A stretch of 64,000 nucleotides of DNA from Dysgonamonadaceae bacterium (GTDB lineage: Bacteria > Bacteroidota > Bacteroidia > Bacteroidales > Azobacteroidaceae), in assembly GCA_031260045.1 (NCBI GenBank), contig JAIRKO010000054.1, positions 1 to 64,000 on the forward strand, given 5' to 3'. Numbering within the stretch: the stretch's first letter is position 1; each line of letters opens with the position of its first letter. Positions 15,281-24,617 of the stretch are shown here, piece by piece. The notes under the pieces are model-generated. The model worked only from the letters and a program-made list of their open reading frames with translations. It did no database searches and had not been told where the DNA came from. The position numbers were made by a program, and so were the translations under genes.

Positions 15281-18200
15281 TTAAAATTTTAAACTTACGT
15301 TAATGCCGAAATTGGCGATTCCCGGAATCGAACCGCCTTCAATCCCCTGAATATTCCCTGAGTTGGTAATAATTGTTTCCGGGTCGAAGTGTTTCGTATC
15401 CGCTCCCCAGACCATCAAATTGCGTCCATAAGCCGACAGGCGGAGCAATTTCACAAACTGTTTGCCCGTCAGGGGAAAAGTATAACCCACGTTGATTTCA
15501 CGGAGTTTCACATAATCCGATTTCAGCACGCTTTGTGCGGCAGGTCCTGTGTAAAAGCTTCTACAGTAGGCTTGCGCATCTATCCTTTGCGTATTTTCGA
15601 CCGGATTTGTAACCTCGTAAGCGCCGTCGTCATTAACGTTCACATCAGCCGTTACGCCGGACAAAACAATCCCGTTTTCGCGAATGCCGCCTGCAGCCGA
15701 TTCTTCCAGCATACCGGAATACATCCCCCACATATAGGAGGTGGAGAAATAATGCCCGCCTCGCGAGAAATCCAGCAGGATACTTATATCCAAATTTTTA
15801 TAACGGAACGTATTGCTCCATCCGCCGGAAAAATCGGGGAAAATTGAGCCGAGAGCAACATTTCCGTCCGTAGAAAGATAAACCCCATCTTCGTTCACGA
15901 CCTTGTTTCCGTTATCGTCGTAAATATAATCCGTACCCATGATTACCCCATATGGCTGACCTTTCATGGCGCCGACTTCCACTTTGAACGGGGCGTTTAC
16001 CAGCCGAAGGTATTCCGTGTTGTCGTTAATATCCACGACTTTGTTTTTGTTTGAGGTGAACGTAAAGTTGGTAGTCCACTCAAAATCCGCCGTTTTCACC
16101 GGCGAAGCGTGAATGGCAAGTTCCAGCCCTTTGTTGGTTATCAGCCCGGCATTGATTACCTGTTGAAGATAACCGGTTGCTCCCGACAGGGAAAGGTCGA
16201 GGATTTGGTTTTTCGTTTCGGTGGAATAGTAAGTTACCTCAAAACCCAGCCGGTCACGGAAAAAGTTTGCTTCCAAACCGGTTTCAAACGAGCCGGTTCT
16301 TTCCGGTTTCAGGTCGCTGTTTTTCAGTTTGGTTGCCAAAACGTATCCCGGCGTTCCGGTTAAGGCGTCAATATTTGTATATTGGGAATAAGTGTCGTAT
16401 ATCTGATAAGGGTCGGTGTCGCCGCCCACAAAAGCGTAGCCAACGCGGAACTTTCCGAACGAGAGCCAGGGAAGGCTTTCTCCGGTGAGTTCGGAAAAAA
16501 TGAAACTGCCGGTCAAGGCGGGATAACTGTAGGAATTATTATTATTCGGCAAAGTGGAAGACCAGTCGTTGCGAAGCGAAGCATCAAGATACAGTAAACT
16601 TTTCCATCCGAGCGTTACGTTCCCAAACAGCGAATTGACGGCTTTTTCCGAACTGCTGTTATAGGCTTGCGCCGCCGAAACGGAGTTTTTCAAATTGTAA
16701 AACATCGGAATAGCCAGTCCACCGCTTGTTTCGCCATGCAGGTATTCGTATTTTTCCGTCCGCAGGTTGCCGCCCAAAGTAGCGCCTATTGACCAGTCGT
16801 TGAACGTTTTGTTGTAGAGCAATAAAAATTCGTTGTTCAACTCATACCGCTGGCGGGAGATTTCCTTGTAGCGGGAAATTTCCCGCGAATATACCGCGTT
16901 CCGTTCAAACTGTTTGTCTTCAAAAAAGTCGAGATTTGCTTTGTAGCTAAACTTTAATTCGGGAAGAATCAAGTAGCTGAAGCCAACATTACCGTATATC
17001 CGGTTGCGGGTGTCGGTTTCATAATTCATATAACGGCTCCAGTAGGGGTTGTTGCTGTATGCCGGCGTCGGGTCGTCCCAATTGGAGCGGTTCCATGTAG
17101 CCTGCGTTCCGTCGGGCATCCGGTATAAATTTTTAGATTCTTTCAGGTCAAGTTCGCGGTGTCCCCACTGCACGAATTTCACCATTTGGTTGTTGTCGCC
17201 GTAGCCGGTATCGGTACGCCCTTTGGCGGCGGTGTTGAGATACGACACGTTGGCGGAAACCTCCAGTTTGTTGTCGGCGCTTTTGGTGGAAGCAGCCATG
17301 TTGAATATGTTTTTCTGCAGCGAACTGTTCGGCAAATATCCTTTCAAGTCGCTGTTGGTATAGGAAATACGCAGGTTGCTGCGGTCGGTAGCCTGCGTAA
17401 CGGCAACATTGTTGGTAAACGAAACGCCGGTTTCAAAAAAAGCGTCGATGTCGTTTGCCGGAGCTACCCATTTGGAAGTGGTGGGGTCTCCTATTTTTCC
17501 GCCGGCTTCCCATTTTGCCAAGTCATACCACGATAAAATTTCCTGCCCCTCAAATTTAGCTCCCCAACTTTCGTCGGTCGCATAATCGGGATACAGGTAG
17601 GTTTTCCCGTTAATTTCCACTTCTTCAAAGCTGGAAGATCTGCCACCGCCATAGAGGCGTTGCAGTTTTGGGAGTTTATTCACAACTTCAAATCCGACGG
17701 AAGAATTGAAAGTAACCCCGTAACCACCCTGCGTTTCGCTTTTCCGTCCTTTTTTGGTGGTAATCAAAATCACGCCGTTGGTAGCCCGCGAACCGTATAA
17801 AGCGGAAGCGTTGGCGCCTTTCAGTACCGACAGGCTTTCGATGTCATCCGGATTGATGTCCTGTATCAGGTTGCCGTAATCGTATCCGCCGCCGCCCCGG
17901 TCTGTTTCCGTGTTCCTGAAACCGTCCTTTTCCACGCCGTTAAAATCTTTTCCTTCCACAGGCGTCCCGTCAATGACAAACAGCGGCTGATTGCTTCCCG
18001 ATATGGAATGATTCCCGCGAATGAGGATTTTGGAAGAACCGCCCAAAGAACCGCTGCTGCTTGTGATTTGCAATCCGGCTACCTTGCCTTGCAAAGCGTT
18101 AATCGGATTGTTTGTCCCGCCCCGTGCGGTAATCATTTCATTACCGCTCACTTCGGTGATGCTGTATCCCAGTGCTTTCTTTTCTTTCGAGATGCCGAGC

Positions 18201-18517
18201 GCCGTGACAACCACTTCGTTCAGCGACGAGGAAGCCGGACGAAGTGCTATCTTCATATTTGCCAAAACAGGCGCCTCCACCGTTGCATAACCAATGTATT
18301 TTACCACTATCGCGCTTACATTTTCCCCGACGGAAAGGGAAAATTTTCCTTCCGTATCGGTAGCGGTACCCATCGCTGTTCCTTTTGCAATCACAGAAGC
18401 GCCAATCACGGGTTCTCCGTTCTCGTCGGTTACAATTCCCGAAATCCGCTTGCCCTGTGCAATTGCCGAACTCATGCTTATTAAAAAGCACGTAAATACT
18501 AAAATCAATTTTTTCAT
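15281..18517 (-). CDS. SusC/RagA-like TonB-dependent outer-membrane transporter
   Basis: The protein is 1078 residues from the ATG at 18517; an ATG six codons earlier is less likely because the signal peptide MKKLILVFTCFLIS begins here. In order it has a signal peptide ending SAIAQ, a carboxypeptidase-D-like regulatory domain (ISGIVTDENGEPVIGASV), a TonB-box/plug region with the SusC signature (SLSVLKGANASALYGSRATNGV), and a long beta barrel ending VSLKF with a terminal aromatic residue. It works with the SusD-like lipoprotein downstream to import an oligomeric ligand using TonB energy. No adjacent sigma/anti-sigma pair was seen. Confidence 0.93.
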   Translation of the reverse strand: MKKLILVFTCFLISMSSAIAQGKRISGIVTDENGEPVIGASVIAKGTAMGTATDTEGKFSLSVGENVSAIVVKYIGYATVEAPVLANMKIALRPASSSLNEVVVTALGISKEKKALGYSITEVSGNEMITARGGTNNPINALQGKVAGLQITSSSGSLGGSSKILIRGNHSISGSNQPLFVIDGTPVEGKDFNGVEKDGFRNTETDRGGGGYDYGNLIQDINPDDIESLSVLKGANASALYGSRATNGVILITTKKGRKSETQGGYGVTFNSSVGFEVVNKLPKLQRLYGGGRSSSFEEVEINGKTYLYPDYATDESWGAKFEGQEILSWYDLAKWEAGGKIGDPTTSKWVAPANDIDAFFETGVSFTNNVAVTQATDRSNLRISYTNSDLKGYLPNSSLQKNIFNMAASTKSADNKLEVSANVSYLNTAAKGRTDTGYGDNNQMVKFVQWGHRELDLKESKNLYRMPDGTQATWNRSNWDDPTPAYSNNPYWSRYMNYETDTRNRIYGNVGFSYLILPELKFSYKANLDFFEDKQFERNAVYSREISRYKEISRQRYELNNEFLLLYNKTFNDWSIGATLGGNLRTEKYEYLHGETSGGLAIPMFYNLKNSVSAAQAYNSSSEKAVNSLFGNVTLGWKSLLYLDASLRNDWSSTLPNNNNSYSYPALTGSFIFSELTGESLPWLSFGKFRVGYAFVGGDTDPYQIYDTYSQYTNIDALTGTPGYVLATKLKNSDLKPERTGSFETGLEANFFRDRLGFEVTYYSTETKNQILDLSLSGATGYLQQVINAGLITNKGLELAIHASPVKTADFEWTTNFTFTSNKNKVVDINDNTEYLRLVNAPFKVEVGAMKGQPYGVIMGTDYIYDDNGNKVVNEDGVYLSTDGNVALGSIFPDFSGGWSNTFRYKNLDISILLDFSRGGHYFSTSYMWGMYSGMLEESAAGGIRENGIVLSGVTADVNVNDDGAYEVTNPVENTQRIDAQAYCRSFYTGPAAQSVLKSDYVKLREINVGYTFPLTGKQFVKLLRLSAYGRNLMVWGADTKHFDPETIITNSGNIQGIEGGSIPGIANFGINVSLKF

Positions 18518-18554
18518 GAATTTATTATTAAGCATATTTATAGATTATTGAGGA

Positions 18555-18565
18555 GCAAAGGTATA
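18555..18565 (-). promoter_or_regulatory. -7 promoter element for susC-like gene (TATACCTTTGC on minus)
   Basis: The minus strand reads TATACCTTTGC, fitting TAnnTTTGC, about 38 bases upstream of the ATG at 18517. The remaining gap to 18829 holds a type B repeat and no gene. Confidence 0.6.
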
Positions 18566-18710
18566 TTATTTTTCGTTAAAATAACAAATAATCATTGAAA
18601 AAATTGGAAAATTCTATCTTTTAGTAATTATTTCGGGGGATTTGGCGACCAATTTGTCGGAGTGTATATTAATTAAGGAGGTGTGTTAAATTATTGCATA
18701 CCGTAGCCGT

Positions 18711-18797
18711 TACCAGCGAAAGCGAAGCCTGAAGCAATCCAGAGAAAACCAAAGTGCAACATGGATTGCTTCACTGCTTCGCGGTTCGCCAATGACG
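18711..18797. repeat. interspersed palindromic repeat, type B copy
   Basis: GAAGCCTGAAGCAATCCAGA and ATGGATTGCTTCACTGCTTCG form inverted halves ending in AATGACG. It is the same family as 2081-2169. Confidence 0.6.
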
Positions 18798-18829
18798 CTG
18801 CAACAATGTAAAATACACCCCATTAATAC

Positions 18830-20500
18830 TCAAAACACATCCACTTCATACAACCAAACATCCCAATGAGAATCATCGTTTTTAAATGATTTCAAAAATT
18901 TCAATCCGCTTCTTTCACAGTTTTTTATTTCTGCGGAAGAAAAGATGTAATCACAACCTATTGTTTTCAAGGCAGATACGTTTAATTCCAAATCGTATAA
19001 AACCCTGTTTTTCGCATATTCCCCTCTTATAATTTCCACCGGATGAACTTCTCCCGGAAAAACATAACACCAATTACCGAAATTATCAAAAATGCCTTTT
19101 GCCGGTGATTTTTCCAATTCCCGATCAATAATTTTCTTGAATAAATGTTTATATTCCAAAGGATAATTGTTTTGATAACTATCCAACGTATAAAAACCGT
19201 TGTACTGGGTAACCGCCGGAAGAATCCCGATATTCAAAACCCTGTATTCCGATTTTTCTTTCCCTATAAAATCACTTACTTCATTCAAAAGAGGTTTTGC
19301 ATAAAAAGCAGAAAATGAAGGATAATGATAGGAACTTTGAAATCCTAAACTGTCCCGTATCTTATTGCCCGAACAATAGTTATATGAACGAAACAACAAA
19401 AATGCAATTTGAACGGACAGGACGGCATAACCCAATAACGCCGCTTTTCGTCCTTGTTGCCGCAATATTTGGAATGCAACGGCAAAAAGCAGCATCCAGC
19501 AAATCGGAAGCAGATGATAGAACCGAGACAAACGAAAACCCTTAATTGACGGGCAGTAATATTCAAACAGCATGATTAAAATAAAAATAACAGCAAAATA
19601 AAACAGTGTTTTTCCCATTGTTTTCCTTTTTCCCTTATTTAAAATGAATGCAAAAATAACCGTCAACCAAATGGGTAAAGTGTAAAATTGCGAATAAATA
19701 CCGGTTTCCCATAAATATTTTAAAGAATACAGTAGCAGGTTTCCATCTGATTTCCCAAAAGCCGTTTCTTCCCTATGCGAATGAAATCCCTGCAATATAG
19801 GAATAATCAGGTTATATTCCACGATAAAACAGATAACGGCGTAAATCAACACCACAAATAACGGTCGATGAAGGAATTGCCTGCGCCTGATGCAGGTTAT
19901 CAACCAGATGACACCCAAAGCAACTCCAACAAAAAAGCCGCTTAACACAAAAGAAGAAAAAAACGGAAACAGAAAAATCCATACGTAATTCAGGATACTT
20001 TTTTCGCCTTTCAACAGATTGAAAAAAGCAAACAAAACCAATGGTTGCCCTAATTCGGTTAATCCGTAAATTGTGAAAAACGGAATAAAAACATAGGTGC
20101 AACTAATCAATAGAGCAATGATATTTATCTTTTGTCTCATAATTTGTATAATATGCTTAGATAACAGAGCATACATCCCGACAAATCCAATCAACCGCAC
20201 GGTAAAATCATTAACCAGATAAGCAATGAACGGAGGAAATAATGCGAAAAGCAAGGTTGTATAATTTAAGCCGGAAGTCATACAAAAGCGAGGTAAACCA
20301 TTCATAATTTCCGGAATAATCGTTTGATAATTTAACCAATAAGATTTCTTTGATGCAAATATTTTGTATAAAATTTCTCCGTCCAGATTATCAAAAACAC
20401 GGATAGATGCCCCTTCACCCAATACAAAGTAAGGGATAAAATAAATAAGCAGGCATACTACGCCCGTCAAAACAATCCAAAATTTGTTTAAAGTATTCAT
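18830..20500 (-). CDS. polytopic membrane protein, DUF6044-like
   Basis: The protein is about 556 residues from the ATG at 20500; the longer frame reaching 20560 lies within the upstream gene. Roughly ten hydrophobic segments run from residue 5 to about 375, followed by a soluble domain of about 180 residues (from YCSGNKIRDS onward). The design resembles GT-C-type or YfhO-like glycan membrane proteins, and from memory DUF6044. It follows a GT2 gene in the same direction with an 8-base gap, so a role in surface polysaccharide is likely but unproven. Confidence 0.6.
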   Translation of the reverse strand: MNTLNKFWIVLTGVVCLLIYFIPYFVLGEGASIRVFDNLDGEILYKIFASKKSYWLNYQTIIPEIMNGLPRFCMTSGLNYTTLLFALFPPFIAYLVNDFTVRLIGFVGMYALLSKHIIQIMRQKINIIALLISCTYVFIPFFTIYGLTELGQPLVLFAFFNLLKGEKSILNYVWIFLFPFFSSFVLSGFFVGVALGVIWLITCIRRRQFLHRPLFVVLIYAVICFIVEYNLIIPILQGFHSHREETAFGKSDGNLLLYSLKYLWETGIYSQFYTLPIWLTVIFAFILNKGKRKTMGKTLFYFAVIFILIMLFEYYCPSIKGFRLSRFYHLLPICWMLLFAVAFQILRQQGRKAALLGYAVLSVQIAFLLFRSYNYCSGNKIRDSLGFQSSYHYPSFSAFYAKPLLNEVSDFIGKEKSEYRVLNIGILPAVTQYNGFYTLDSYQNNYPLEYKHLFKKIIDRELEKSPAKGIFDNFGNWCYVFPGEVHPVEIIRGEYAKNRVLYDLELNVSALKTIGCDYIFSSAEIKNCERSGLKFLKSFKNDDSHWDVWLYEVDVF

Positions 20501-20508
20501 AATCAAAA

Positions 20509-21264
20509 TTATATTTTTCTTTTTATCCATTTCGCAAAATAAAACCGAACGGCAAACCATAAATGCCTGATTTGGGTGGGAATTTTCCCATAATATTTAC
20601 ACATTACCTCATAACGTTCTTTCAGAGAAGCTTTCCGGTTTTCGGCGCTAAAACCCGCTTCGAGAAAATAAGACAATGTTTGATGTGTATTGAGGACATG
20701 CTCCGCCTTTTTCAGGCAACGGATACACCACTCAAAATCAGCTGAATAACGGTAGCGCAAATCATAATCTTCCACGATTTCCCGCCTGACAATAAACGAC
20801 TGGTGGCAGACAAGCATTCCCATTTTGAAACTTTTCCATGTCAGTTTTTCGGGCGCTTTCAACCGGCGCATACCCAAACTGTTGCCTTGCGAGTCGGAAA
20901 TTTCCGTTTCGCCGTAGAGAATTGAAATGCGAGAACCGGAAGCCGATAATTGATTTGCAATTTCCTGCAAGGTGTTGGGGGAATGGATGCGGTCGCCGGC
21001 ATTGATGAACCAAACGTAATCGCCGACGGCGAGTTTCAAGCCTTTGTTCATTGCGTCGTAAATTCCTCTGTCCGGCTCGGATATGAATTTGAAGTTCGCA
21101 ATCCGTAATTCGTAATCCTTGATTATATCAATTGTTTTGTCGGTGGAGCCGCCGTCCACGACGATATATTCAAAGTCAGTACAGGTTTGCGACAGGACGC
21201 TTTGGATGGTTCGTTCTATCCAAGCAGCGGCGTTGTAAGTAACGGTAATGATGGAAAAAGTCAT
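20509..21264 (-). CDS. glycosyltransferase family 2 (WcaA-like)
   Basis: The protein is 251 residues from MTFSIITVTYN at 21264. The frame can be extended 19 codons upstream, but that extension is a translated type A repeat and is not credible. GT2 motifs: SIITVTYN at 3-10, VVDGGSTDKTIDII near 34-47, the acidic site INAGDR near 93, and ADFEWCIRCLKK near 178. This is a typical colanic/capsule-type sugar transferase without membrane helices. It pairs with the membrane protein gene downstream. Confidence 0.85.
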   Translation of the reverse strand: MTFSIITVTYNAAAWIERTIQSVLSQTCTDFEYIVVDGGSTDKTIDIIKDYELRIANFKFISEPDRGIYDAMNKGLKLAVGDYVWFINAGDRIHSPNTLQEIANQLSASGSRISILYGETEISDSQGNSLGMRRLKAPEKLTWKSFKMGMLVCHQSFIVRREIVEDYDLRYRYSADFEWCIRCLKKAEHVLNTHQTLSYFLEAGFSAENRKASLKERYEVMCKYYGKIPTQIRHLWFAVRFYFAKWIKRKI

Positions 21265-21281
21265 AAATATTATAATATTGT

Positions 21282-21357
21282 CGTCATTGCAGGCAGAGCG
21301 TAGCGGAAACCCGCAGTTCATTTTGCATAAAATCCATCGCGGGGCGCGGGATGACGG
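21282..21357. repeat. interspersed palindromic repeat, type A copy
   Basis: The element runs from CGTCATTGCAGGCAGAGCG to CGGGGCGCGGGATGACGG with inverted outer ends. It abuts the start of the GT2 gene, so it may lie in that gene's leader. Confidence 0.6.
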
Positions 21358-21372
21358 AATTTTTGATACATT

Positions 21373-21984
21373 CTATTTCCGCCCGAAATCAGCCGGGATT
21401 TCCCCAAAATTTTTCGTATCCCATTTCACAACGGAATTAGAATAGGTATTATTGTGCAACCACGTTTCCGCCCTGCGAATCAGGTCAAAAACCGGCGCGT
21501 TTTCTTCGACAGGCTGCAATTTGGTTTTGCATTTTTTTTGTTTCACCCACAACATGCCGTTTTTGCTGTCGGAATAAACGGGAATGTCAAGTTGCTGTTT
21601 TTGCAACAAAGCCAAACCATGCACAATCGCCAAAAATTCGCCGATGTTGTTGGTAGCCTGTTCAAAAGGACCGGCGTGGAAAAGTTCCTCTCCCGTAGCA
21701 GTACGAACGCCTCGATATTCCATGCGCCCCGGATTTCCCGAACAAGCCGCATCCACCGAAATGCTTTCCTTGATAATTTTTCCGGCGGCAGGCGTCGCTT
21801 TTTTATGTTTTCGGAAATACTTGGAAGGCTCGGAACGAAACGCCTCAACAGCCTCCTCTTTCACGGCAAACGATTTGTAGAGCGCATTTTCAAATCCGTC
21901 GACCTGCTTTTTACAGTCGTCCCACGAATCATAAATACCGGTTTCAACTCCTTTCCAGACAACATAATACTTTCTTTTCGGCAT
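21373..21984 (-). CDS. rnhA: ribonuclease HI with N-terminal viroplasmin-like domain
   Basis: The protein is 203 residues from the ATG at 21984 (MPKRKYYVVWKG). The first ~45 residues are the caulimovirus-viroplasmin/RNase H1 hybrid-binding domain (KYYVVWKGVETGIYDSWDDC). The catalytic domain follows from about 70 with the D-E-D set in SVDAACSGNPG, NNIGEFLAIVHGL and YSDSKNG. It degrades RNA in RNA-DNA hybrids. A possible in-frame extension to 22188 runs through the aroK promoter region and is rejected. Confidence 0.9.
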   Translation of the reverse strand: MPKRKYYVVWKGVETGIYDSWDDCKKQVDGFENALYKSFAVKEEAVEAFRSEPSKYFRKHKKATPAAGKIIKESISVDAACSGNPGRMEYRGVRTATGEELFHAGPFEQATNNIGEFLAIVHGLALLQKQQLDIPVYSDSKNGMLWVKQKKCKTKLQPVEENAPVFDLIRRAETWLHNNTYSNSVVKWDTKNFGEIPADFGRK

Positions 21985-22056
21985 AATTTTTAAGCTTTTG
22001 GAAAACGAAGGTACAATATTTTTCTTAATTTTGTAACAAATTTTAAACAGGCTTTC

Positions 22057-22593
22057 ATGATTAACAAACGAACATTTTTTCTGGTCGGGTATATGGGTTC
22101 GGGTAAAACCGCCATAGGCAAACGGTTGGCTGAAAAACTGAACTTGCAATTTATAGATATGGATGTGTTTATCGAAAATCGCTTCCACAAAAGCGTATCT
22201 GCTATTTTTGAAGAAAAGGGCGAAGCGGCTTTCCGGAAAATTGAACGAACAATTTTATTGGAAATTATTGAGTTTGAAAATATTGTAATTTCCACCGGCG
22301 GCGGAACGCCCTGTTTTTTCGACAACATGGATTTGATGAACCGGGCAGGTATTACCATCTACCTGAAAATGAGCGGCGACGAGCTGGCAAAGCGTTTGCA
22401 AACCGGAAAACAAAAACGCCCGCTGATAAAAGATAAAAATTCGGAAGAAATGAAAACCTATATCGCTGAAAATCTGGTAAAAAGGGAGCAATTCTATAAT
22501 CGGGCTACCCTGATTATTGAAAACGACGACATTTTTTCAAAAGAAAATTGTACGGAGCAAATAAAACGGTTAATTGAAAATATCGAATCATGA
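22057..22593 (+). CDS. aroK: shikimate kinase
   Basis: The enzyme phosphorylates shikimate with ATP in chorismate synthesis. The 178 residues are normal for the family. The P-loop is GYMGSGKT (11-18), the shikimate-binding Asp lies in FIDMDVFIE (33-41), and STGGGTPC and the lid Arg-containing KQKRPLIK are present. It overlaps the following dehydrogenase gene by 4 bases (ATGA). A TAATTTTG element near 22026 is a weak promoter candidate. Confidence 0.95.
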   Translation: MINKRTFFLVGYMGSGKTAIGKRLAEKLNLQFIDMDVFIENRFHKSVSAIFEEKGEAAFRKIERTILLEIIEFENIVISTGGGTPCFFDNMDLMNRAGITIYLKMSGDELAKRLQTGKQKRPLIKDKNSEEMKTYIAENLVKREQFYNRATLIIENDDIFSKENCTEQIKRLIENIES

Positions 22594-23795
22594 AAGCAAC
22601 ACAAACAAGTATAAAAGAGCCGGTTCACATATCAAAAGAACTGCTGAAAAAAGTTTCAAACGCCAAATTTCCGATGAAAATCGGGATTCCCAAAGAAAAC
22701 CGGGAAGATGAAAAACGCTTGGTTTTCACGCCGGAAGCCGTCGGGATGATTGTTGAAGCCGGGCATCAAATCCTGTTTGAAGCCGGCGCCGGCGCGGGTA
22801 TTAATTATTCCGACGCGGATTATTCCGAATCGGGGGCGACCGTAACAAGCAAAGATGAAGTGTTCGCTTGCGATTTGGTTTTCAAAATTGCGCCTGCGAC
22901 GCCGGAAGAAATTGCTGCGATGAAAAGGAAAGCGACCGTTTGCAGTATGTTGCATTTTCCCGATATGCCGGTGGAATTGATTCATGCCATGAGCGAAAAA
23001 ACGCTTAACGCAGTCGGCTATGAATTAATAACTTCCGACGGGCGGAATTTTCCTGTGCAGGATTCCATTTCGGAAATTGACGGGATTGCGGCTATTTCGG
23101 TCGCTTCCGAATTGCTGAGTAACGAACGGGGCGGGAAAGGCATTCTGCTGGGCGGTATTCCCGGCATTTCGCCTGCGGAAATAATCATAATCGGCGCGGG
23201 AACGACCGGGCGGGTAACGGCGCGGGCGGCATTGGCGATGGGCGCATTGGTCAAGGTTTTTGACGACGATGTACTCAAACTTCGCCGGTTGCAAGAGGCG
23301 TTGGGGACGATGGTTTTTACGTCGGTTTTTCAGCCCAAAGTGTTGGCAAACGCTTTCCGGTCGGCTGATGTGGTAATCGGCGCTTTGCCCTGCATCAACG
23401 AGGCGGTGCGCTGCCTGATTCCCGCCGATGTAATCCGCCGCATGAAACAAGGCGCTTTGATTATCGACCTCCGTATCAATCAGGGCGGTTGCTTTGAAAC
23501 GACTTGTTTTCTTCCCGAAAACCATCCGAAAATATTTGAAAAAGACGGGGTAATCCACTATTGCGAACAGAATATCAGTTCGCGAACCGCCCGAACCGCT
23601 TCTATGGCGATGAGCAACATTTTTACGCCGATGATTATAAGAATAGGCGAATCAAGCCTTTCCGGCATCGCTCAGGCGGACAACATTTTTCGTTCGGGGC
23701 TTTACATGTATTCCGGGAAATTAGTCAATTCGTATGTGGCTAACCGGTTCAATTTGCCGGCGAATGATATTGGGTTGTTTTTGCATGCGTTTTAG
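22590..23795 (+). CDS. ald: alanine dehydrogenase-like NAD(P)-binding protein
   Basis: The 401-residue protein has the AlaDH/PNT N-terminal domain (MKIGIPKENREDEKRLVFTPE near 30-50) and the NAD-binding domain with IIIIGAGTTGRVTARAALAMGA near 197-218. The C-terminal SRTARTASMAMSNIFTP stretch resembles alanine dehydrogenases of Bacteroidetes. It is longer than classical Ald (about 370) by an N-terminal tail. It is expected to interconvert alanine and pyruvate/ammonia; exact substrate preference is inferred. Coupled to aroK. Confidence 0.8.
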   Translation: MKATQTSIKEPVHISKELLKKVSNAKFPMKIGIPKENREDEKRLVFTPEAVGMIVEAGHQILFEAGAGAGINYSDADYSESGATVTSKDEVFACDLVFKIAPATPEEIAAMKRKATVCSMLHFPDMPVELIHAMSEKTLNAVGYELITSDGRNFPVQDSISEIDGIAAISVASELLSNERGGKGILLGGIPGISPAEIIIIGAGTTGRVTARAALAMGALVKVFDDDVLKLRRLQEALGTMVFTSVFQPKVLANAFRSADVVIGALPCINEAVRCLIPADVIRRMKQGALIIDLRINQGGCFETTCFLPENHPKIFEKDGVIHYCEQNISSRTARTASMAMSNIFTPMIIRIGESSLSGIAQADNIFRSGLYMYSGKLVNSYVANRFNLPANDIGLFLHAF

Positions 23796-23816
23796 GCGTC
23801 GCAAAGAATTTTTTCG

Positions 23817-23826
23817 TAGATTTGCA
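23817..23826 (+). promoter_or_regulatory. -7 promoter element (TAGATTTGCA)
   Basis: This is an exact TAnnTTTGCA match 63 bases upstream of the DPM1-like gene and probably drives it together with pyrC. Confidence 0.6.
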
Positions 23827-23888
23827 CCAAACAAAATAAGTAAATGTTCATATAATTTAATTCTTCACACATACTTACTCCAAACAAA

Positions 23889-24617
23889 ATGAGCGACAGC
23901 ATTGTAATTATCCCGACTTATAACGAAAAAGAAAACATCGAAAAGATAATCAGGGCGGTTTTTTCGCTGGAAAAACGGTTTGATGTTTTAGTGATTGACG
24001 ACGGTTCGCCGGATGGAACGGCTTCAATTGTCAAACGCCTGCAAACCGAATATCTCGACCGGCTTTCCATCCTCGAACGCACGGGAAAACTGGGTTTGGG
24101 AACCGCCTACATTGCCGGTTTCAAACAGGCTTTGCAGCGAGAATATGAGTATATATTTGAAATGGACGCCGATTTTTCCCACAACCCGAAAGATTTAATC
24201 CGTTTGCACAACGCCTGTGCGAAAGAGGGCGCCGACATAGCCATCGGCTCGCGTTACATTACCGGCGTGAATGTGGTTAACTGGCCTGTATCAAGGGTTT
24301 TAATGTCTTATTTTGCATCGGTTTACGTCCGTATTATTTCGGGAATGGATATTAAAGATACCACCGCCGGATTTAAGTGCTACAGGCGAAAAGTGTTGGA
24401 AACCATTGATTTGGACGCCATCCGCTTCAAAGGCTACGCTTTCCAGATTGAAATGAAATTTACGGCTTATATACTGGGTTTTAAGCTCAAAGAAGTTCCG
24501 ATTATTTTTGTCAACCGTGTGGAAGGCGTTTCCAAAATGAACAGCGGGATATTCGGCGAAGCCTTGTTTGGCGTTATCCGGCTGAAATTGGACAGTTTGT
24601 TTAGAAAGCGATTATGA
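23889..24617 (+). CDS. polyprenol monophosphomannose synthase (DPM1-like, GT2)
   Basis: The 242-residue protein is a GT2 domain with no membrane helix: IVIIPTYNEKENIE at 5-18, VIDDGSPDGT near 36-45, and the metal site EMDADFSHNP near 94-103. KDTTAGFKCYRR is the signature of bacterial polyprenol-phosphate mannosyltransferases. It transfers mannose from GDP-mannose to a polyprenyl phosphate. ATGA overlap with pyrC; this adjacency is conserved in Bacteroidetes. Confidence 0.88.
   Translation: MSDSIVIIPTYNEKENIEKIIRAVFSLEKRFDVLVIDDGSPDGTASIVKRLQTEYLDRLSILERTGKLGLGTAYIAGFKQALQREYEYIFEMDADFSHNPKDLIRLHNACAKEGADIAIGSRYITGVNVVNWPVSRVLMSYFASVYVRIISGMDIKDTTAGFKCYRRKVLETIDLDAIRFKGYAFQIEMKFTAYILGFKLKEVPIIFVNRVEGVSKMNSGIFGEALFGVIRLKLDSLFRKRL

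Noticed and set aside
20509..21321. Longer N-terminus for the GT2 gene (start at 21321)
   Set aside because: The extra residues translate a type A repeat; the GT2 domain starts cleanly at 21264.
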